64,000 bases of DNA from Heliopora coerulea (GCA_030142905.1 JASJOG010000242.1:248001-312000), one strand, 5' to 3'. Positions 1 to 10,237 are shown, numbered from the stretch's first letter. The notes: generated by a model from the letters alone, not told the origin. Numbers and translations: made by a program.

Positions 1-62
1 TTGGTGAAAAACAATGGGTGTGGTTGCGTAAGCGTTAATTATCAGTTTGTCAAAGTGTAAGT

Positions 63-1412
63 CTATTGGCTGCTCGCACGTTTGACTTTGTGAATTAGTC
101 GTTTGTAAGGTCCCGGTAATTGTTGTGATCGGTTTAATGGATTTTGTTCTAAGTTCGTATACCAGCTTTCTAGTGTGAGTCGCTGTTTGTAGTTGGTGCT
201 GTACGTAATGCATTTTGCCGATTCCCAGTCAATGTTGTGTTTGGTTTGTCGGTGGTGTTCGGCAATGTGGTTGGTTTTGTCTCCGTTTTTTGTCGCTCGT
301 TTGTGTTCTGTGAGACGTATATTTAAGTTTCTGCTAGTCTCACCTATACAAGTGGCTTGGCAGTCGGAGCAATTAATTTTGTAAACTGCACCTTGTCTTT
401 CGTGTGGTTGTTCTCTGTCCTTAACGTTAGTCAGTACATGTCGTAAAGTTGTGATCGGTTTGTGCGCTACTCGTATGTTGTATGGTCGTAAGATACGCGA
501 GATAATCTCGGACGTACCTTTTATGTAGGGTATCGTTGCTGTAGTTGTTGTCGGACTGTTGTTTTCGTCGCGTTCATTGTCTTTGTAAGTGTTAAGTTTG
601 ATGAAGTCAGAGTTATAGTTGTTTTTGTGGAAAACGCATTGTAAATAGTCATTTTCTCGGCGTAGAGCGTCGGGTGAGTTACAAATGAGTTGTGCGCGCC
701 TCGTCAATGCTTTGATGGTGGTAGCTTTGGGTGAGGTTGGATTGTACGATGATTGGTCCAGTAGTCTGTCAGTATGCGTTGGTTTCCTGTAGACAGTGGT
801 CTGTAGTTTGTTATTGTCACGACTTACCAAACAGTCTAGGAACGGAATAGCTCCGTGTTCTTCAATCTCTTTGGTAAATTGTATGTGACTGTTCTGTTCG
901 TTAATGTGTTTGTGAAACTCGTCAATCTCGTCTTCGGGTAGTGCAGTAATCGTGTCGTCAACGTAATGAAACCAAAAAGGTAACGTGTGTTTGTAAGTTG
1001 CAAGAGCTCGTTCCTCTATGGATTGCATTACAATTTCAGCAACCACAACAGAAACGGGTGAGCCCATTGCCGTGCCATGTAACTGTTTGTAGTGTTTACC
1101 GTTGTATTGAAAGTAAGTTGATGTGAGGCAAAGTTCCAGTAATTCCACGATGTCCCCTGTAGGTAAAGGAAGTGCGTCGGTAAATTCGTTGATGGCAGTT
1201 TTGGTGCATTCTAGCGCCAGTTGAAGCGGAATACTGGTAAACAGTGATTTCACGTCAAAAGACACTAGCTTGTGGTTGTGTGGTATACGACTCACAGAAC
1301 ACAAACGAGCGACAAAAAACGGAGACAAAACCAACCACATTGCCGAACACCACCGACAAACCAAACACAACATTGACTGGGAATCGGCAAAATGCATTAC
1401 GTACAGCACCAA
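63..1412 (-). CDS. Penelope-like reverse transcriptase C-terminal part plus GIY-YIG endonuclease (truncated)
   Basis: The 449-residue open frame carries GTAMGSPVS at about residues 112-121 and the catalytic YVDD at 150-153, both typical of Penelope-like RT. A GIY-YIG module follows: VYKI (about 343), CIGETSR (355-361), an Arg in NIRLTEH and a Glu in LESWY (about 416). The first ~44 residues are not Penelope protein: they come from reading through the inverted 3' copy, so real coding begins around residue 45 (near base 1280). The N-terminal RT motifs and upstream domain are missing. The frame is otherwise intact, so the copy is fairly young, but it cannot encode a complete enzyme. The element copies itself through RNA; the endonuclease would nick chromosomal targets. 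Confidence 0.9.
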   Translation of the reverse strand: MVLYVMHFADSQSMLCLVCRWCSAMWLVLSPFFVARLCSVSRIPHNHKLVSFDVKSLFTSIPLQLALECTKTAINEFTDALPLPTGDIVELLELCLTSTYFQYNGKHYKQLHGTAMGSPVSVVVAEIVMQSIEERALATYKHTLPFWFHYVDDTITALPEDEIDEFHKHINEQNSHIQFTKEIEEHGAIPFLDCLVSRDNNKLQTTVYRKPTHTDRLLDQSSYNPTSPKATTIKALTRRAQLICNSPDALRRENDYLQCVFHKNNYNSDFIKLNTYKDNERDENNSPTTTTATIPYIKGTSEIISRILRPYNIRVAHKPITTLRHVLTNVKDREQPHERQGAVYKINCSDCQATCIGETSRNLNIRLTEHKRATKNGDKTNHIAEHHRQTKHNIDWESAKCITYSTNYKQRLTLESWYTNLEQNPLNRSQQLPGPYKRLIHKVKRASSQ

Positions 1413-1542
1413 CTACAAACAGCGACTCACACTAGAAAGCTGGTATACGAACTTAGAACAAAATCCATTAAACCGATCACAACAATTACCGGGACCTTAC
1501 AAACGACTAATTCACAAAGTCAAACGTGCGAGCAGCCAATAG
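1288..1542 (+). pseudogene. Inverted partial copy of the Penelope GIY-YIG domain
   Basis: The plus-strand frame beginning RLTEHKRATKNGDKTNHIAE and ending KVKRASSQ is the same peptide as the C-terminal end of the minus-strand Penelope protein at 63-400. It lacks the GIY and YIG strands of the nuclease fold and follows an abrupt junction at about 1285. It is the right arm of the snap-back element, not a separate gene. Confidence 0.88.
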
Positions 1543-1698
1543 ACTTACACTTTGACAAACTGATAATTAACGCTTACGCAACCACACCCATTGTTTTTCA
1601 CCAACTATCACACCTCCATGACTAATACGACCGCCCACTTATCACGCAAGAGCCAGATACAAATACAGGCGAACCTGACATTTACTCTCCTTTTGACT

Positions 1699-1735
1699 CT
1701 GAAGATGACCGCCGCTAAGGCTGTCGAAAAGTCAG
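1699..1735 (+). other. Hammerhead-core-like motif in Penelope 3' region
   Basis: CTGAAGA (1699-1705) is followed by a short self-complementary stretch (GAC...GTC enclosing GCC...GGC) and GAAA at 1726-1729. The CUGANGA...GAAA pair resembles the catalytic core of hammerhead ribozymes known from Penelope-like elements. One extra base lies between CUGANGA and the stem, and no cleavage strand was established, so activity is uncertain. Confidence 0.4.
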
Positions 1736-1849
1736 TCACTTCAACCAACAGTCTTTCTCAAGACTACACTAACCTGGACGATCAACTTCCTCAAACATGT
1801 CACGATTCTCTCAGGTTCAAACCATTTACTTTATAACAAAATTACTTAC

Positions 1850-2170
1850 ACGTTACTTTGACATAGTTTTCACTTGAACAAACAGCTCCAGCGTCTACGG
1901 TTTGCGGACACAAACTCAAAGAACTTTCTTTCCCAGTACATGTAAACGACCTTACTTCAGGTACATCTCCCAGTGAATTATCTCTAACTCCAATAGAACG
2001 ACCTCTCCAGTTCTCGGCACTCGTCCCAGGATACCCCAACTGCTGACAAGCGGTATCCGCGTTTTCAAAGGACCATTGTGGATCACAAAAAGAGTTGCCA
2101 TTCAACAATAATTGTCCTTCGTACGGAAGATTCGAGCCTACCAATCGTGCACCAGTAAGGTTCATTCGAC
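1850..2170 (-). CDS. SRCR-domain exon of the partial lectin/SRCR receptor (copy A)
   Basis: One scavenger-receptor cysteine-rich domain coded by a single phase-1 exon. The reverse strand shows CCAAG before the first base (acceptor) and T|GTAAGT after VKVT (donor at 1844-1849). The protein contains ARLVGSNLPYEGQLLLNG, then DTACQQLGYPG, RSFTCTG, LSLCPQT and VCSSENYVKVTC. Six cysteines are visible, the pattern of group A SRCR domains. SRCR domains bind proteins or microbial surfaces outside the cell. It is nearly identical to the exon at 46832-47152. In copy A the next downstream exon would lie left of 1837, where a Penelope element sits instead, so copy A is probably a broken gene unless it continues outside the window. 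Confidence 0.82.
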
Positions 2171-2942
2171 CTTGGATGTAGTAAATACAAAAGAAATGAG
2201 TTTAAAGCCCCGTAACATAACAGTTGTTTATAAAATAATGCATACTCCGAAAGATATTGACTTCTTGAAACTGAAGATTTGGATTAATCACAAGATGAGA
2301 CTATCGTGAAATTGTAATATTTCGGCTTTATTTCAAAGTCATTATCATACAATAAACACATTGACAATTAACTATATAGCGTCGTCATCTTTAAATACTG
2401 CCAGAAATAAGAGTTCTTCTTTCGGTAGACTAGTTGAACTTATATGTTGCTGTAATACATCGTACACAAAAAAGGAGTGTTTGATTTGATTTTCAAACAT
2501 CAAGAATTCTGTTGAAAAACAAGGCGAATTAATTTAGTAAACATTTATCGATCGATGCCTCTTTAAATGCAAGGCTGGAGTGCAGTTTAACGGACCCACC
2601 TGGATGCTGACCAGTATTGCTGGCTCAGTGGTCGAGTAAAGTGAGATTTGACGGGAAAATTTTGACAGACATAACGCAAGGAAAAATGAGTTTATTAAAA
2701 TTGTTATAACAACATGTATTTAGTTAGAATTAGGAATAAGGTTAGTATTGGTTATAGAGTTTCGTTATCTTCTGTGAACTGAATGATATATTTATACACT
2801 AAGACCGTTTGAATGTAGTCACGGTTGCATTTAAATTTCCCGAGGAAAATTCATAACATTTGTTGTGGAGCCGACTGCAAAGGTCTGCGGCATGATGCAT
2901 CCGCTAAACTGCACTTGTACCAAACAGAAATAAACATCTTAC
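2171..2942. other. Intron with no gene
   Basis: AT-rich intron between the SRCR and F-type lectin exons of copy A. Positions about 2630-2900 recur in copy B (47620-47890) and a third time at 39300-39590, so this intronic piece is a local repeat. No coding signal seen. Confidence 0.7.
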
Positions 2943-3362
2943 CTAAAACACTTGTCCCATAAACCTGAACTTCGCACAAAATCAAGACTTTCCGACGTCC
3001 GGGAATTACTATGGTAACGTATCGTCCAGTCACAGGCGGCCTGCAGATAACTACGTCTTCAACATTTTTACTGTGTTTTAGTTCTCCGCATCTGTTACTA
3101 GTTGCTCCATCATGGACGGGATGTTCTGTAATTCGTATTTCAAAGCCACAAAGCCGTTCACCAATGTACTTGTGGTTGTATATCTTCACGTGCGTGACAC
3201 GCACTCTCCGCTGAAGGTCAACACGCCACCAAGGATCTGTTTCTGTGATGGTGCTCGTACAATATTTCCCATAACTATTAATGTCATCATCCACAGCAAG
3301 GGAAGAGTTCAGCTTTTTGAACGTGGACGACTGAGACGTTGGTTTCTCCAGAGCAAAATTTT
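2943..3362 (-). CDS. F-type lectin-like (fucolectin/FTP) domain exon, copy A
   Basis: A phase-1 exon: reverse-strand acceptor TTTTTCAG at 3363-3370 and donor GTAAGATG at 2935-2942. It begins with an NFALEKPTSQSST stretch, then NSSLAVDDD, YCTSTITETDPWWRVDL, RVTHVKIYN, RLCGFEIRIT, CGEL, ICRPPVTGRYVTIVIPG and LCEVQVYG. This order matches the eel-fucolectin/tachylectin-4/pentraxin-1 family of discoidin-like sugar-binding domains, usually about 140 residues, as here. Such domains bind fucose or related sugars outside the cell; the exact fucose-binding triad was not confirmed. The copy-B partner is 47936-48352, with several substitutions and a few residues' length difference. Next exons: SRCR downstream, SUEL lectin upstream. 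Confidence 0.86.
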
Positions 3363-3932
3363 CTGAAAAAGGACATTAAAAATCCAATTCATTATCCCCA
3401 GAAAACATTTATTCACACTTTTCGCGGGTAGCACTTGCATTCTTCTACTTTTCAAGAAACTCAATCGAGTAAATTTAGCAAAACAACAAAAGCAAATGAT
3501 TAAATTTGTTTTTTGATTTATGGAAAGTTATTTTGGAAGGCAAAACAATGAGAGCAGATATGTTGTTCCAAGTCAACGCCGGAGGTGAAAAGCTTAACTC
3601 CACGCGTTTCTATCAAAAGTTTGAAGACAATGAACTTTACCATTGCCTAATAGTGTGCATAAACAAATTTACCACGTTCCGAAACGCAGGCCACCTTAAA
3701 CGCAGGGACAACTGCACATTTACCCAACAGCTGTTTCATCCTTTCCAAAATCTGGTGGATTGTCGAAATCATCCAAAATTCCCGATTACATGTCTGTCCA
3801 TGTTTATTACCATAAGTTAGGTGACGAACTAAACCATGACTCAAATACAGGACACAAATTTGTCATGTTAATTCACACGACAATTCTTGGCTGTTTTACC
3901 GGACAATAAGCATGCTTCAAAGTGTTTTTCCG
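3363..3932. other. Intron, no gene recognised
   Basis: Intron between the F-type lectin and SUEL exons. Open frames at 3506-3820 recur in diverged form in copy B (48496-48756) but with different ends and no recognisable domain; I do not regard them as genes. Confidence 0.6.
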
Positions 3933-5020
3933 AAAACCTTGACCAGCCGACAACTTCAAAAAATATAAGAGAAAGCAAATTCCGAAAAAGAAAGCCATCT
4001 TTTAACTTAAGATTTAAGTTAACGAAAGATGAAACTGTGAAATAGTGATATTTCGATTTTATTGCAAAATCATCTTCAGACCAAGTGAACTAACATAAGC
4101 GGACCTAAGGTTTATATATACATGGGAAAGTGATCACATCATTGATGAAGAATTGAGGAAACGCCTACTCTATTTACAATGATTGACTGTGTCAGTAAGT
4201 GACAAGTGTTGACGCCTCAGGATGAAATGACAAGATGTCGATGAATAAATTATGTATAAACTAAAAGGAACTAATTAAAGAGTGAGAATTCTTTGCTGGC
4301 TTTAAGACCAGAGTTTAATTGCGGCTTAAGATATTTAATATGTAGAGCTTCCATAAATAAAAGTTGATTAGGATTAATAGAATAATTAGAGTAAAGGATC
4401 TTATAGTTGTTAAAAATGAGATTGTGCATGGATGAAATAGCGTCAAAAGAAAAAGGAATATCGTTTAGTCTGTCATATTGTTTGCATAGGTCAACAATGA
4501 AATGTGCGTTTTCACATTGAAGATGTGAAAATGAAGATATGACAGACTAAACGATATTCCTTTTTCTTTTGACGCTATTTCATCCATGCACAATCTCATT
4601 TTTAACAACTATAAGATCCTTTACTCTAATTATTCTATTAATCCTAATCAACTTTTATTTATGGAAGCTCTACATATTAAATATCTTAAGCCGCAATTAA
4701 ACTCTGGTCTTAAAGCCAGCAAAGAACTCACACTCTTTAATTAGTTCCTTTTAGTTTATACATAATTTATTCATCGACATCTTGTCATTTCATCCTGAGG
4801 CGTCAACACTTGTCATTTACTGACACAATCAATCATTGTAAATAGAGTAGGCGTTTCCTCAATTCTTCATCAGTGATGTAATCACTTTCCCATGTATATA
4901 TAAACCTTAGGTCCGCTTATGTTAGTTCACTTGGTCTGAAGATGATTTTGCAATAAAATCGAAATATCACTATTTCACAGTTTTCATCTTTCGTTAACTT
5001 AAATCTTAAGTGTTTTTCCG
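3933..5020. mobile_element. Palindromic Penelope-like insertion with 13-bp flanking repeat, only in copy A
   Basis: AAGTGTTTTTCCG occurs at 3920-3932 and again at 5008-5020, bracketing the insertion; copy B has a single AAGTGTTTTTCC (about 48911-48922). Inside, 4006-4480 and 4537-5010 are long inverted arms around a spacer of about 56 bases. The plus-strand right arm encodes a Penelope GIY-YIG C-terminus (FMEALHIKYLKPQLNSGLKA) ending near 4741, then a 3' tail. A hammerhead-core-like motif lies in each arm (4051-4079 minus, 4936-4964 plus). So the insertion is two inverted copies of a Penelope 3' end. Confidence 0.88.
4936..4970 (+). other. Hammerhead-core-like motif (mirror copy at 4051-4079, minus)
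   Basis: CTGAAGA (4936-4942), a hairpin GATTTT-GCAAT-AAAATC, then GAAA at 4961-4964. The same motif is mirrored in the left arm of the palindrome. As in the other cases an extra base (U) separates CUGANGA from the stem. Confidence 0.4.
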
Positions 5021-5777
5021 GATGTGCAGTACACAATATGTTGGTCAGGGAATATTTACAAAGTACCATCGTGGTGTACAGTTGTTCGTCCTGATTTATC
5101 CAGGGGCGTACCCAGACGTCAGGGTATTTGTAGGCACGAATGACCGAACGGGCCCACAGAAGGTTTGACCTCCTGTAGGGGGTCCGGAGAGTTCCTGTCG
5201 CAAAGTTTGGAAAAAATAACGATTATGGAATAAATTACTACATGCTGGATTTGATCATTGCGCTCACTGAAGTGAGTCTGGTTTACCAATGGAACATCAT
5301 TGGATTAACACTTTCTAGACGGGGTAAGACTTCTATTATTTTACTGTGGTTAACTCCAAACGATTTTACTCGTCAACAGGAGAACTCCCGACGGAAAAGA
5401 GTTACAAAGAATTTTAAGCTTTGGGTAGCTTTTCGTTTTTCGTTTCGTTTTGTTTATGTCAATTTTGTCTTTGCTTTATATCTTTCCAAAGAAAATTTGC
5501 AGGAGTGGGCCTGGGTGCGCGACTGGTATCCCATTAACTGACTTAAGTCCTACGGATGGATTGCCACATCAGTGAGCGAATCAAACGCAGGAGTTGTGCC
5601 TTTGAGACTACATTACATACCCCTGGATGAACAATCATATACAACAATCGTAACGTGTATATGGGTTCTTAGAACTGGAAATTTTTGTGTTGAATACCAC
5701 TATAAAAAAAATTCTTAGGTCTGTAATTAAATCCGAAGCCTTAAATTATTAGAAGCTTACTTCAATTGGGTACTTAC
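5021..5777. repeat. Intron with dispersed repeat (5330-5410)
   Basis: Intron sequence shared with copy B (48920-49690). The stretch TTAACTCCAAACGATTTTAC (about 5350-5369) with the following ~40 bases has a diverged relative at about 37305-37355 and in copy B, so it is a dispersed repeat unit. The open frame at 5242-5541 crosses this repeat and is not credible as a gene. Confidence 0.55.
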
Positions 5778-6077
5778 CTGATAAAGGAGCTCTCCACTGA
5801 CCACATCTGTATTTCACCACCAGATATTTAGATTCACCAGGACAGGGATCATTGCCACCCACAAGGGAATTATTAACTTTCAGCATTTGGCTTGAAGAGC
5901 GTCCGTTTATTTTATCAAAAATATAGCAATAGGCAAACAAAGTGCAATTTCTCCTAGGCTTTTGCCCACAACCGTCTTGACCCTGAACACGCCCATAAAC
6001 CGCTTCGATCATTCGGATTGTGCCACTTGAACATGTGATGTTGATCGCGCTGTCTTCACATATAATTTCTTTTTGAA
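5778..6077 (-). CDS. SUEL-type galactose-binding lectin domain exon, copy A
   Basis: A phase-1 exon with reverse-strand acceptor TTTATAG before 6077 and donor GTAAGTA at 5771-5777. The peptide opens with VQKEIICEDSAINITCSSG, then TIRMIEAVYGR, a run of cysteines (CGQKPRRNC...AYCYIF) and ends DPCPGESKYLVVKYRCG. This is the sea-urchin-egg-lectin/latrophilin RBL pattern: CE...I.C..G.I.I..A.YGR...DPC.G..KYL.V.Y.C. These domains bind galactose or rhamnose outside the cell. It is the first recognisable folded domain after the signal peptide. Partner in copy B: 49693-49992. Confidence 0.87.
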
Positions 6078-6179
6078 CTATAAATGCAAAATAATTGCAA
6101 TGTGACTACTTGCTGGATGGGATTGTGTGACATGATTGTAACCTATACAGAATTATCTTTTATCATTATTACTGATCCT

Positions 6180-6480
6180 AATAAATTACATTCATTTTAT
6201 TTTTATTTTTATTTTTATTTTAATTATATTTCGTTTTATCTCACTTCATATATGATTTTCATTTTAACACTGACATTCATTTTATCTTAATTTCACTTAA
6301 CTCTCCAACTTATTCTATTATCTTGTTTTTACCTTCTTTTCAGTTTATTTTATTTCCACTTTTTGGTTTACTGTAATTTCAAAAAAAGTCTTCTCTCTAT
6401 CTTTACTTTTACTTCATTTTTTCTTATCTTACTTTATTCTTTTTGGTTTTTTCAAATTTTTGTCACTATTTCTTTTTTTT
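6180..6480. repeat. T-rich low-complexity intron
   Basis: Runs of TTTTA/TTTAT pentanucleotides and polypyrimidine, repeated again at 6957-7130 and in copy B at 50105-50400 and 50870-51060. No coding content. Confidence 0.85.
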
Positions 6481-6659
6481 TTTACATCAGGTTTTAGAAC
6501 CATTTAGCATATACCTCGCACGTGAACAGCGTTTATTGCGCTATCTGATTGGTTCCCCTATCTCGGAACATCCTGCATTATTCATCTCCAAGCAAAACAA
6601 GATGGTGTCCTGGAGGACAAGTATCATTGTCACCCACCAGGGCATCACTAACTGCTCAC

Positions 6660-6852
6660 CTTTGGCTTGAAGAGTCCCTGTTTATTTTATCAAAAATATA
6701 GCAATAGGCAGACAAAGCGCAATTTCTCCTAATGTTTCGCTACAAAAGTCTTGGCCCACAGTACGTCCATAAATTTCTTCGATCATTCGGATTGTGCCAC
6801 TTGAACATCTGATGTCGATCTGGGTGCGTTCACATATTTTTTCTTGAACTAT
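6660..6852 (-). pseudogene. Broken second SUEL lectin exon (copy A)
   Basis: Reading right to left, the same acceptor and start as the functional SUEL exon are present (TTTATAG, then V-Q-E-K-I-C-E-R), followed by CSSGTIRMIEEIYGRTVGQD. Soon after, an indel shifts the frame, and the homology ends at the DxCP position: the last ~20 residues and the donor site are absent. Copy B has the same truncation at 50570-50767, so the exon was already broken before the duplication. It suggests the ancestral gene had two SUEL domains. Confidence 0.75.
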
Positions 6853-7364
6853 AAATTAGCAATAAATGGCACGTGACCTGTTGGTTTCATGGGATTTGTG
6901 ATTTGGTTGTAACCCAAACACAATATTTTGTTTATAATTTATTTTTGTTTTATCACAGTACATTAAATTTCATTTTATTTTTATTTCATTTTATTTTTAT
7001 TTCATTTTAATTTTATTTTTATTTCGATTTTACTTTATTCTGTTCATATTTCATTTCAGATTTCCTTTACCTTAATACCATATTTTTATTTTAGTTTAAT
7101 CTAGTTTCATTTCAATTTCATCTTATCTTAGCTTTTATTTCTTTTTTCTGCACTGTAATGTATTGGGTTGCTTTTACTGTATTGTACTGTGTATTTTATG
7201 GTTAATTTATGAATTTTCTTATGTAATGCGGGATTGTGCGATGGTAACCATGTTACCTCTTCCCAATTCACAAAAGCTAGCTCACTAATCTTTGAACATT
7301 CGGTGTCTTCGTCATCAAGTTCATTATCACAACGGGTTGATACAGAATGTTGTAGTGTAGTACT

Positions 7365-7704
7365 ATTTGGTTCGAATGATAACCAACGTAGTTATCGAGG
7401 TTGAGGTAATTGACCGACTTAGTTCATTACTAGAAATAGTTTTCGATTGTTCTGTTTCAAGTCCGGTCGTAAGCCTTCGTGGTATTTGACTTGAATGATA
7501 AACAACGTAATTATCGAGGTTGAAGTAACTGACCTACTTAGTTAATTATCATAGAGGCTTCATACAGAATGTTTTAGTGTAGTACTATTTGATTTGAATA
7601 ACCAACGTAGTAATTGAGATTGAGGTAGCTGACCGACTTAGTTCATTACTAGAAATAGTTTTCGATTGTTCTGCTTCAAGTCCGGTCGTAAGCCTTCGTG
7701 GTTC
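7365..7704. repeat. Three tandem ~100-120-bp units in copy A, single copy in B
   Basis: The block containing AACGTAGTTATCGAGGTTGA, GACCGACTTAGTTCATTACT and CCGGTCGTAAGCCTTCGTGG occurs in three variably complete copies between 7365 and 7704, but once in copy B (about 51280-51395). In B the minus strand is open here (Ser/Thr-rich frame 51037-51492); in A the expansion and indels break that frame. Confidence 0.75.
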
Positions 7705-7839
7705 AATGGGCTGATCAACTGTAAATGTGAGTCCTCACGTGAAACTAGGTCGGTATTGTAGAAAACACGAAGGAAGAGAGAATTGTAAACAAATCGGAGG
7801 CATTCACAAAGTGTTTAGTTATCGCCGTAAACGTCTTAC

Positions 7840-7951
7840 CTTCGCTTGATGTACAAGGGTAAATCCAAATGATAAATCCGAAAGTAAGCAGCAAATTGTA
7901 ACCAGAATTACCCATCATCAGTCCAATCCAACTTCTTTGTTTGGATTTCAA
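7840..7951 (-). CDS. Signal-peptide first exon of receptor, copy A
   Basis: Starts at ATG 7951 (or the MM pair a few codons later). The reading MMGNSGYNLLLTFGFIIWIY is followed by PCTSSEG: short polar head, hydrophobic core, then small residues, a secretion signal. A donor GTAAGACG follows at 7832-7839, leaving phase 1, which matches the phase-1 start of the SUEL exon. Copy B (51529-51640) is almost identical; the exon at 58165-58288 is a more distant relative with the same YPC.SSEG end. Confidence 0.78.
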
Positions 7952-8339
7952 ACACTGCTATCGAAATAAGACACTCAGTTTGACCAAAGTTCGACGCTTC
8001 CAAATCTCACACAAGATCACCCAGCAGTTCAATTCATCTTACGTTTGAAAGAAAGATGAGATGTCCGTTCGTTCGCCTCAAGCTCAACCAAGTCATGGAA
8101 TCTGAGGAACTAGAGAAACCGGAAAAAAGATATTTTTTGAATGTTCATATTTTGGACTTGTACGCGAAGCTAACTCGTCGTAACAGCAGTTTTTTGCCCA
8201 GCGCTGTTCTTTTGAAGTGATATTATAGCTACATTTAAATCTCTCTCTGATTCAGGTAAATAACAGGCGTATACTGCAAAAATATGAAAAATTCAGGTTT
8301 ATACTAAAAACTTATGTTTTCTAGCCACATAAGAACATG

Positions 8340-8470
8340 ATATCAAAACGACAGCTACTCGAGGCTTAAACATTTTATTGGAAAATTCCCACGTGTCGGC
8401 TGAGTTTACTGTCTTCTTCAGGAGTATATGAAAGACAACATTACATTTAAATATCCTGCAGAACAATAAC
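8340..8470 (-). mobile_element. Penelope-like 3'-end relic with hammerhead-core-like motif
   Basis: On the reverse strand, CTGAAGA (8415-8421) is followed by a stem-forming stretch and GACACGTGGGAATTTTCC. The usual GAAA of the motif is GACA here and also in copy B (52080-52110), so the lesion is older than the duplication. No coding part is seen nearby. Confidence 0.5.
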
Positions 8471-8907
8471 GTTTACATATCTTATTTTTTTTGTTTTCAC
8501 AACTACAAATTTACATAACATATAACCAAGAAAATGTGGACGTATATTAAAATTTAAAAAAGAAACTAAAAAACAGTAAAGTTAATAGCATTTTTCGATG
8601 CATAAAAGTGTTTAGTTGAATTTGAAATATCTTTGTTTCCTCTAAAACTAATTTTTGTGAATAAAACCTTAAAAAAGTCCATGGTCATTTAAACTTGACA
8701 TATACGCAGAATTCTTAAGTTTTGACGGTCCATAAGCATTTAATATCCTGCTTACTGGAACAATATATCACCACTATACGAAAAACTGGTAAAAAGCTTT
8801 TACAAATGAAAAAATCACTTTAACAATTCATGGACTGGCCCTTGAAATATCGATAAAGCGAAGTACATGTCTTCCGCAAATAAACAACACATAAAAACTA
8901 CTTTCTT

Positions 8908-9082
8908 CAGGGACGGCGGAGCGGAATTACGAGTAGGGGGGCTTGAGATAAAAATACAACATTTTGCATGCTTCTCTGGGAAATTGCACAAGTGTTTTAA
9001 AGCGTAGTTATTTCAACATTACATTTGGAAAAAAGTGGGGGGCTACAGTCCCCGCAGCCCCCCCCCGGCTCCGCCGTCCCTG
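8908..9082. mobile_element. Small TIR element (MITE) inserted in copy A only
   Basis: Ends are CAGGGACGGCGGAGC (8908-8922) and its reverse complement GCTCCGCCGTCCCTG (9068-9082). A TTCTT-like direct repeat flanks both sides, and copy B lacks the 175 bases at about 52590. It has a G/C-run interior and no ORF. Confidence 0.85.
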
Positions 9083-9470
9083 TTCTTAAGGAAGCTTGAA
9101 TCCTCTTTTGTCGAGTTTTACAGCCGAACAACTGGAACAATCTAATGCAAACATACTCTTTCTTAGAATCGCAGGTCACCTTTCTCCGAATTCCACTTCT
9201 GCTTCGAATCTTTGCGACTGATGTCCACAGCTTAAAGCAGTTCAAAGGTTTTATGATCGTCAGATAATTTATGTTTATATTTGATTATGTTTCCGTTGTA
9301 ACCGATGTTTTAGACTGATTAATAGGATCTCATTTTACGATTAATTTTGAAACAAAATTGGAAGGTGCTTAGTATCATATTAGTACATAATCGAAGATAT
9401 ATGATTGTGTTCACGATGTTTACGAATTAACACACATATAAATCAAAGAATCACACATACAACCAAAGAA

Positions 9471-9538
9471 ACTTACCTTGCAGTTGAAATTTCTATATAC
9501 AATGAGCTATACACACTATAAAACAATCGGCGACTTAC
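9471..9538 (-). other. Two conserved donor-like sites, candidate 5' UTR exon
   Basis: Reverse-strand GCAAG|GTAAGT (9471-9476) and AAAG|GTAAGT (9533-9538) lie 62 bases apart, upstream of the signal exon, and are preserved in copy B (about 52972 and 53033-53038). They could end alternative non-coding first exons. No coding frame supports this. Confidence 0.3.
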
Positions 9539-10237
9539 CTTTGGTGATGAAAACTAACTTAAGAAAGAGGAAAGTGTTTCTTTTATGACGACCCACGTTT
9601 TCTTGTTTCCGTCACAACTCATATTATCTTCTTTTTCTCATATGAACGCACTAATGATACCCTTTGTGTTATTTTTATTCTTGAGCTGACGTTCAATATC
9701 AAGATTGTTATTAAGCTACTAAAGAATCACCCACTTGTTAAATCGTCAAACTATGTAAAGTCTTGGAATTTCCGCGTCAAAACTATGTGGTTGTTGACTC
9801 GTAGTTGTAAAACGATAGTTTTACCTAAAATTTTTACTTTCCCTTTTTGAAGAGGGGAAAAAAAATAGCCAAAAAATATCGAGCCACCCATTCGCCGAGA
9901 AAGGATGTTCGTTACCGCCATATTTACTAACACATTGTGATATTGTGATTGGGTTACGATTCTTAGCGAACTATCTTATGATATTATCATTCAGATATAA
10001 AATATCTCATATAATTAAAAACGCTTGAGAAGCAATCTCCCTTAAAATGGCATTTATTCAATCACAATCTTATGGCGTCGTAATAAGAATTTAGTTTAAT
10101 GTTCAAAGTTATTTCGGTTCATATGGGTTAAGCATCTGCTCATCTTTCAATCTTCTGGTAAAACTACAGAATTTTTACCAACCGTTCGTAATTTATACGT
10201 AAATATTTCCACAGTATTATAATTTAGTGGCAATATC

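Larger units (their letters stand above)
1..1836. mobile_element. Penelope-like retroelement, 5'-truncated, in inverted (snap-back) form
   Basis: The first ~320 bases and bases ~1288-1605 are nearly perfect reverse complements of each other. Between them lies minus-strand coding DNA for the C-terminal half of a Penelope-like reverse transcriptase with a GIY-YIG endonuclease. The right arm continues into a 3' tail ending with GGTTCAAACCATTTACTT (about 1814-1831), an end also found at 56714-56741 and, inverted, at about 12965 and 55755. Partial inverted copies of themselves are a known property of Penelope-like elements. The left end may lie outside the window. Confidence 0.88.

Noticed and set aside
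9890..9933. YY1-like CCGCCATATTT as a promoter element of copy A
   Set aside because: Copy B has CCACCATATTT at the same place and no other promoter signal supports it; such words are common in repeats here.
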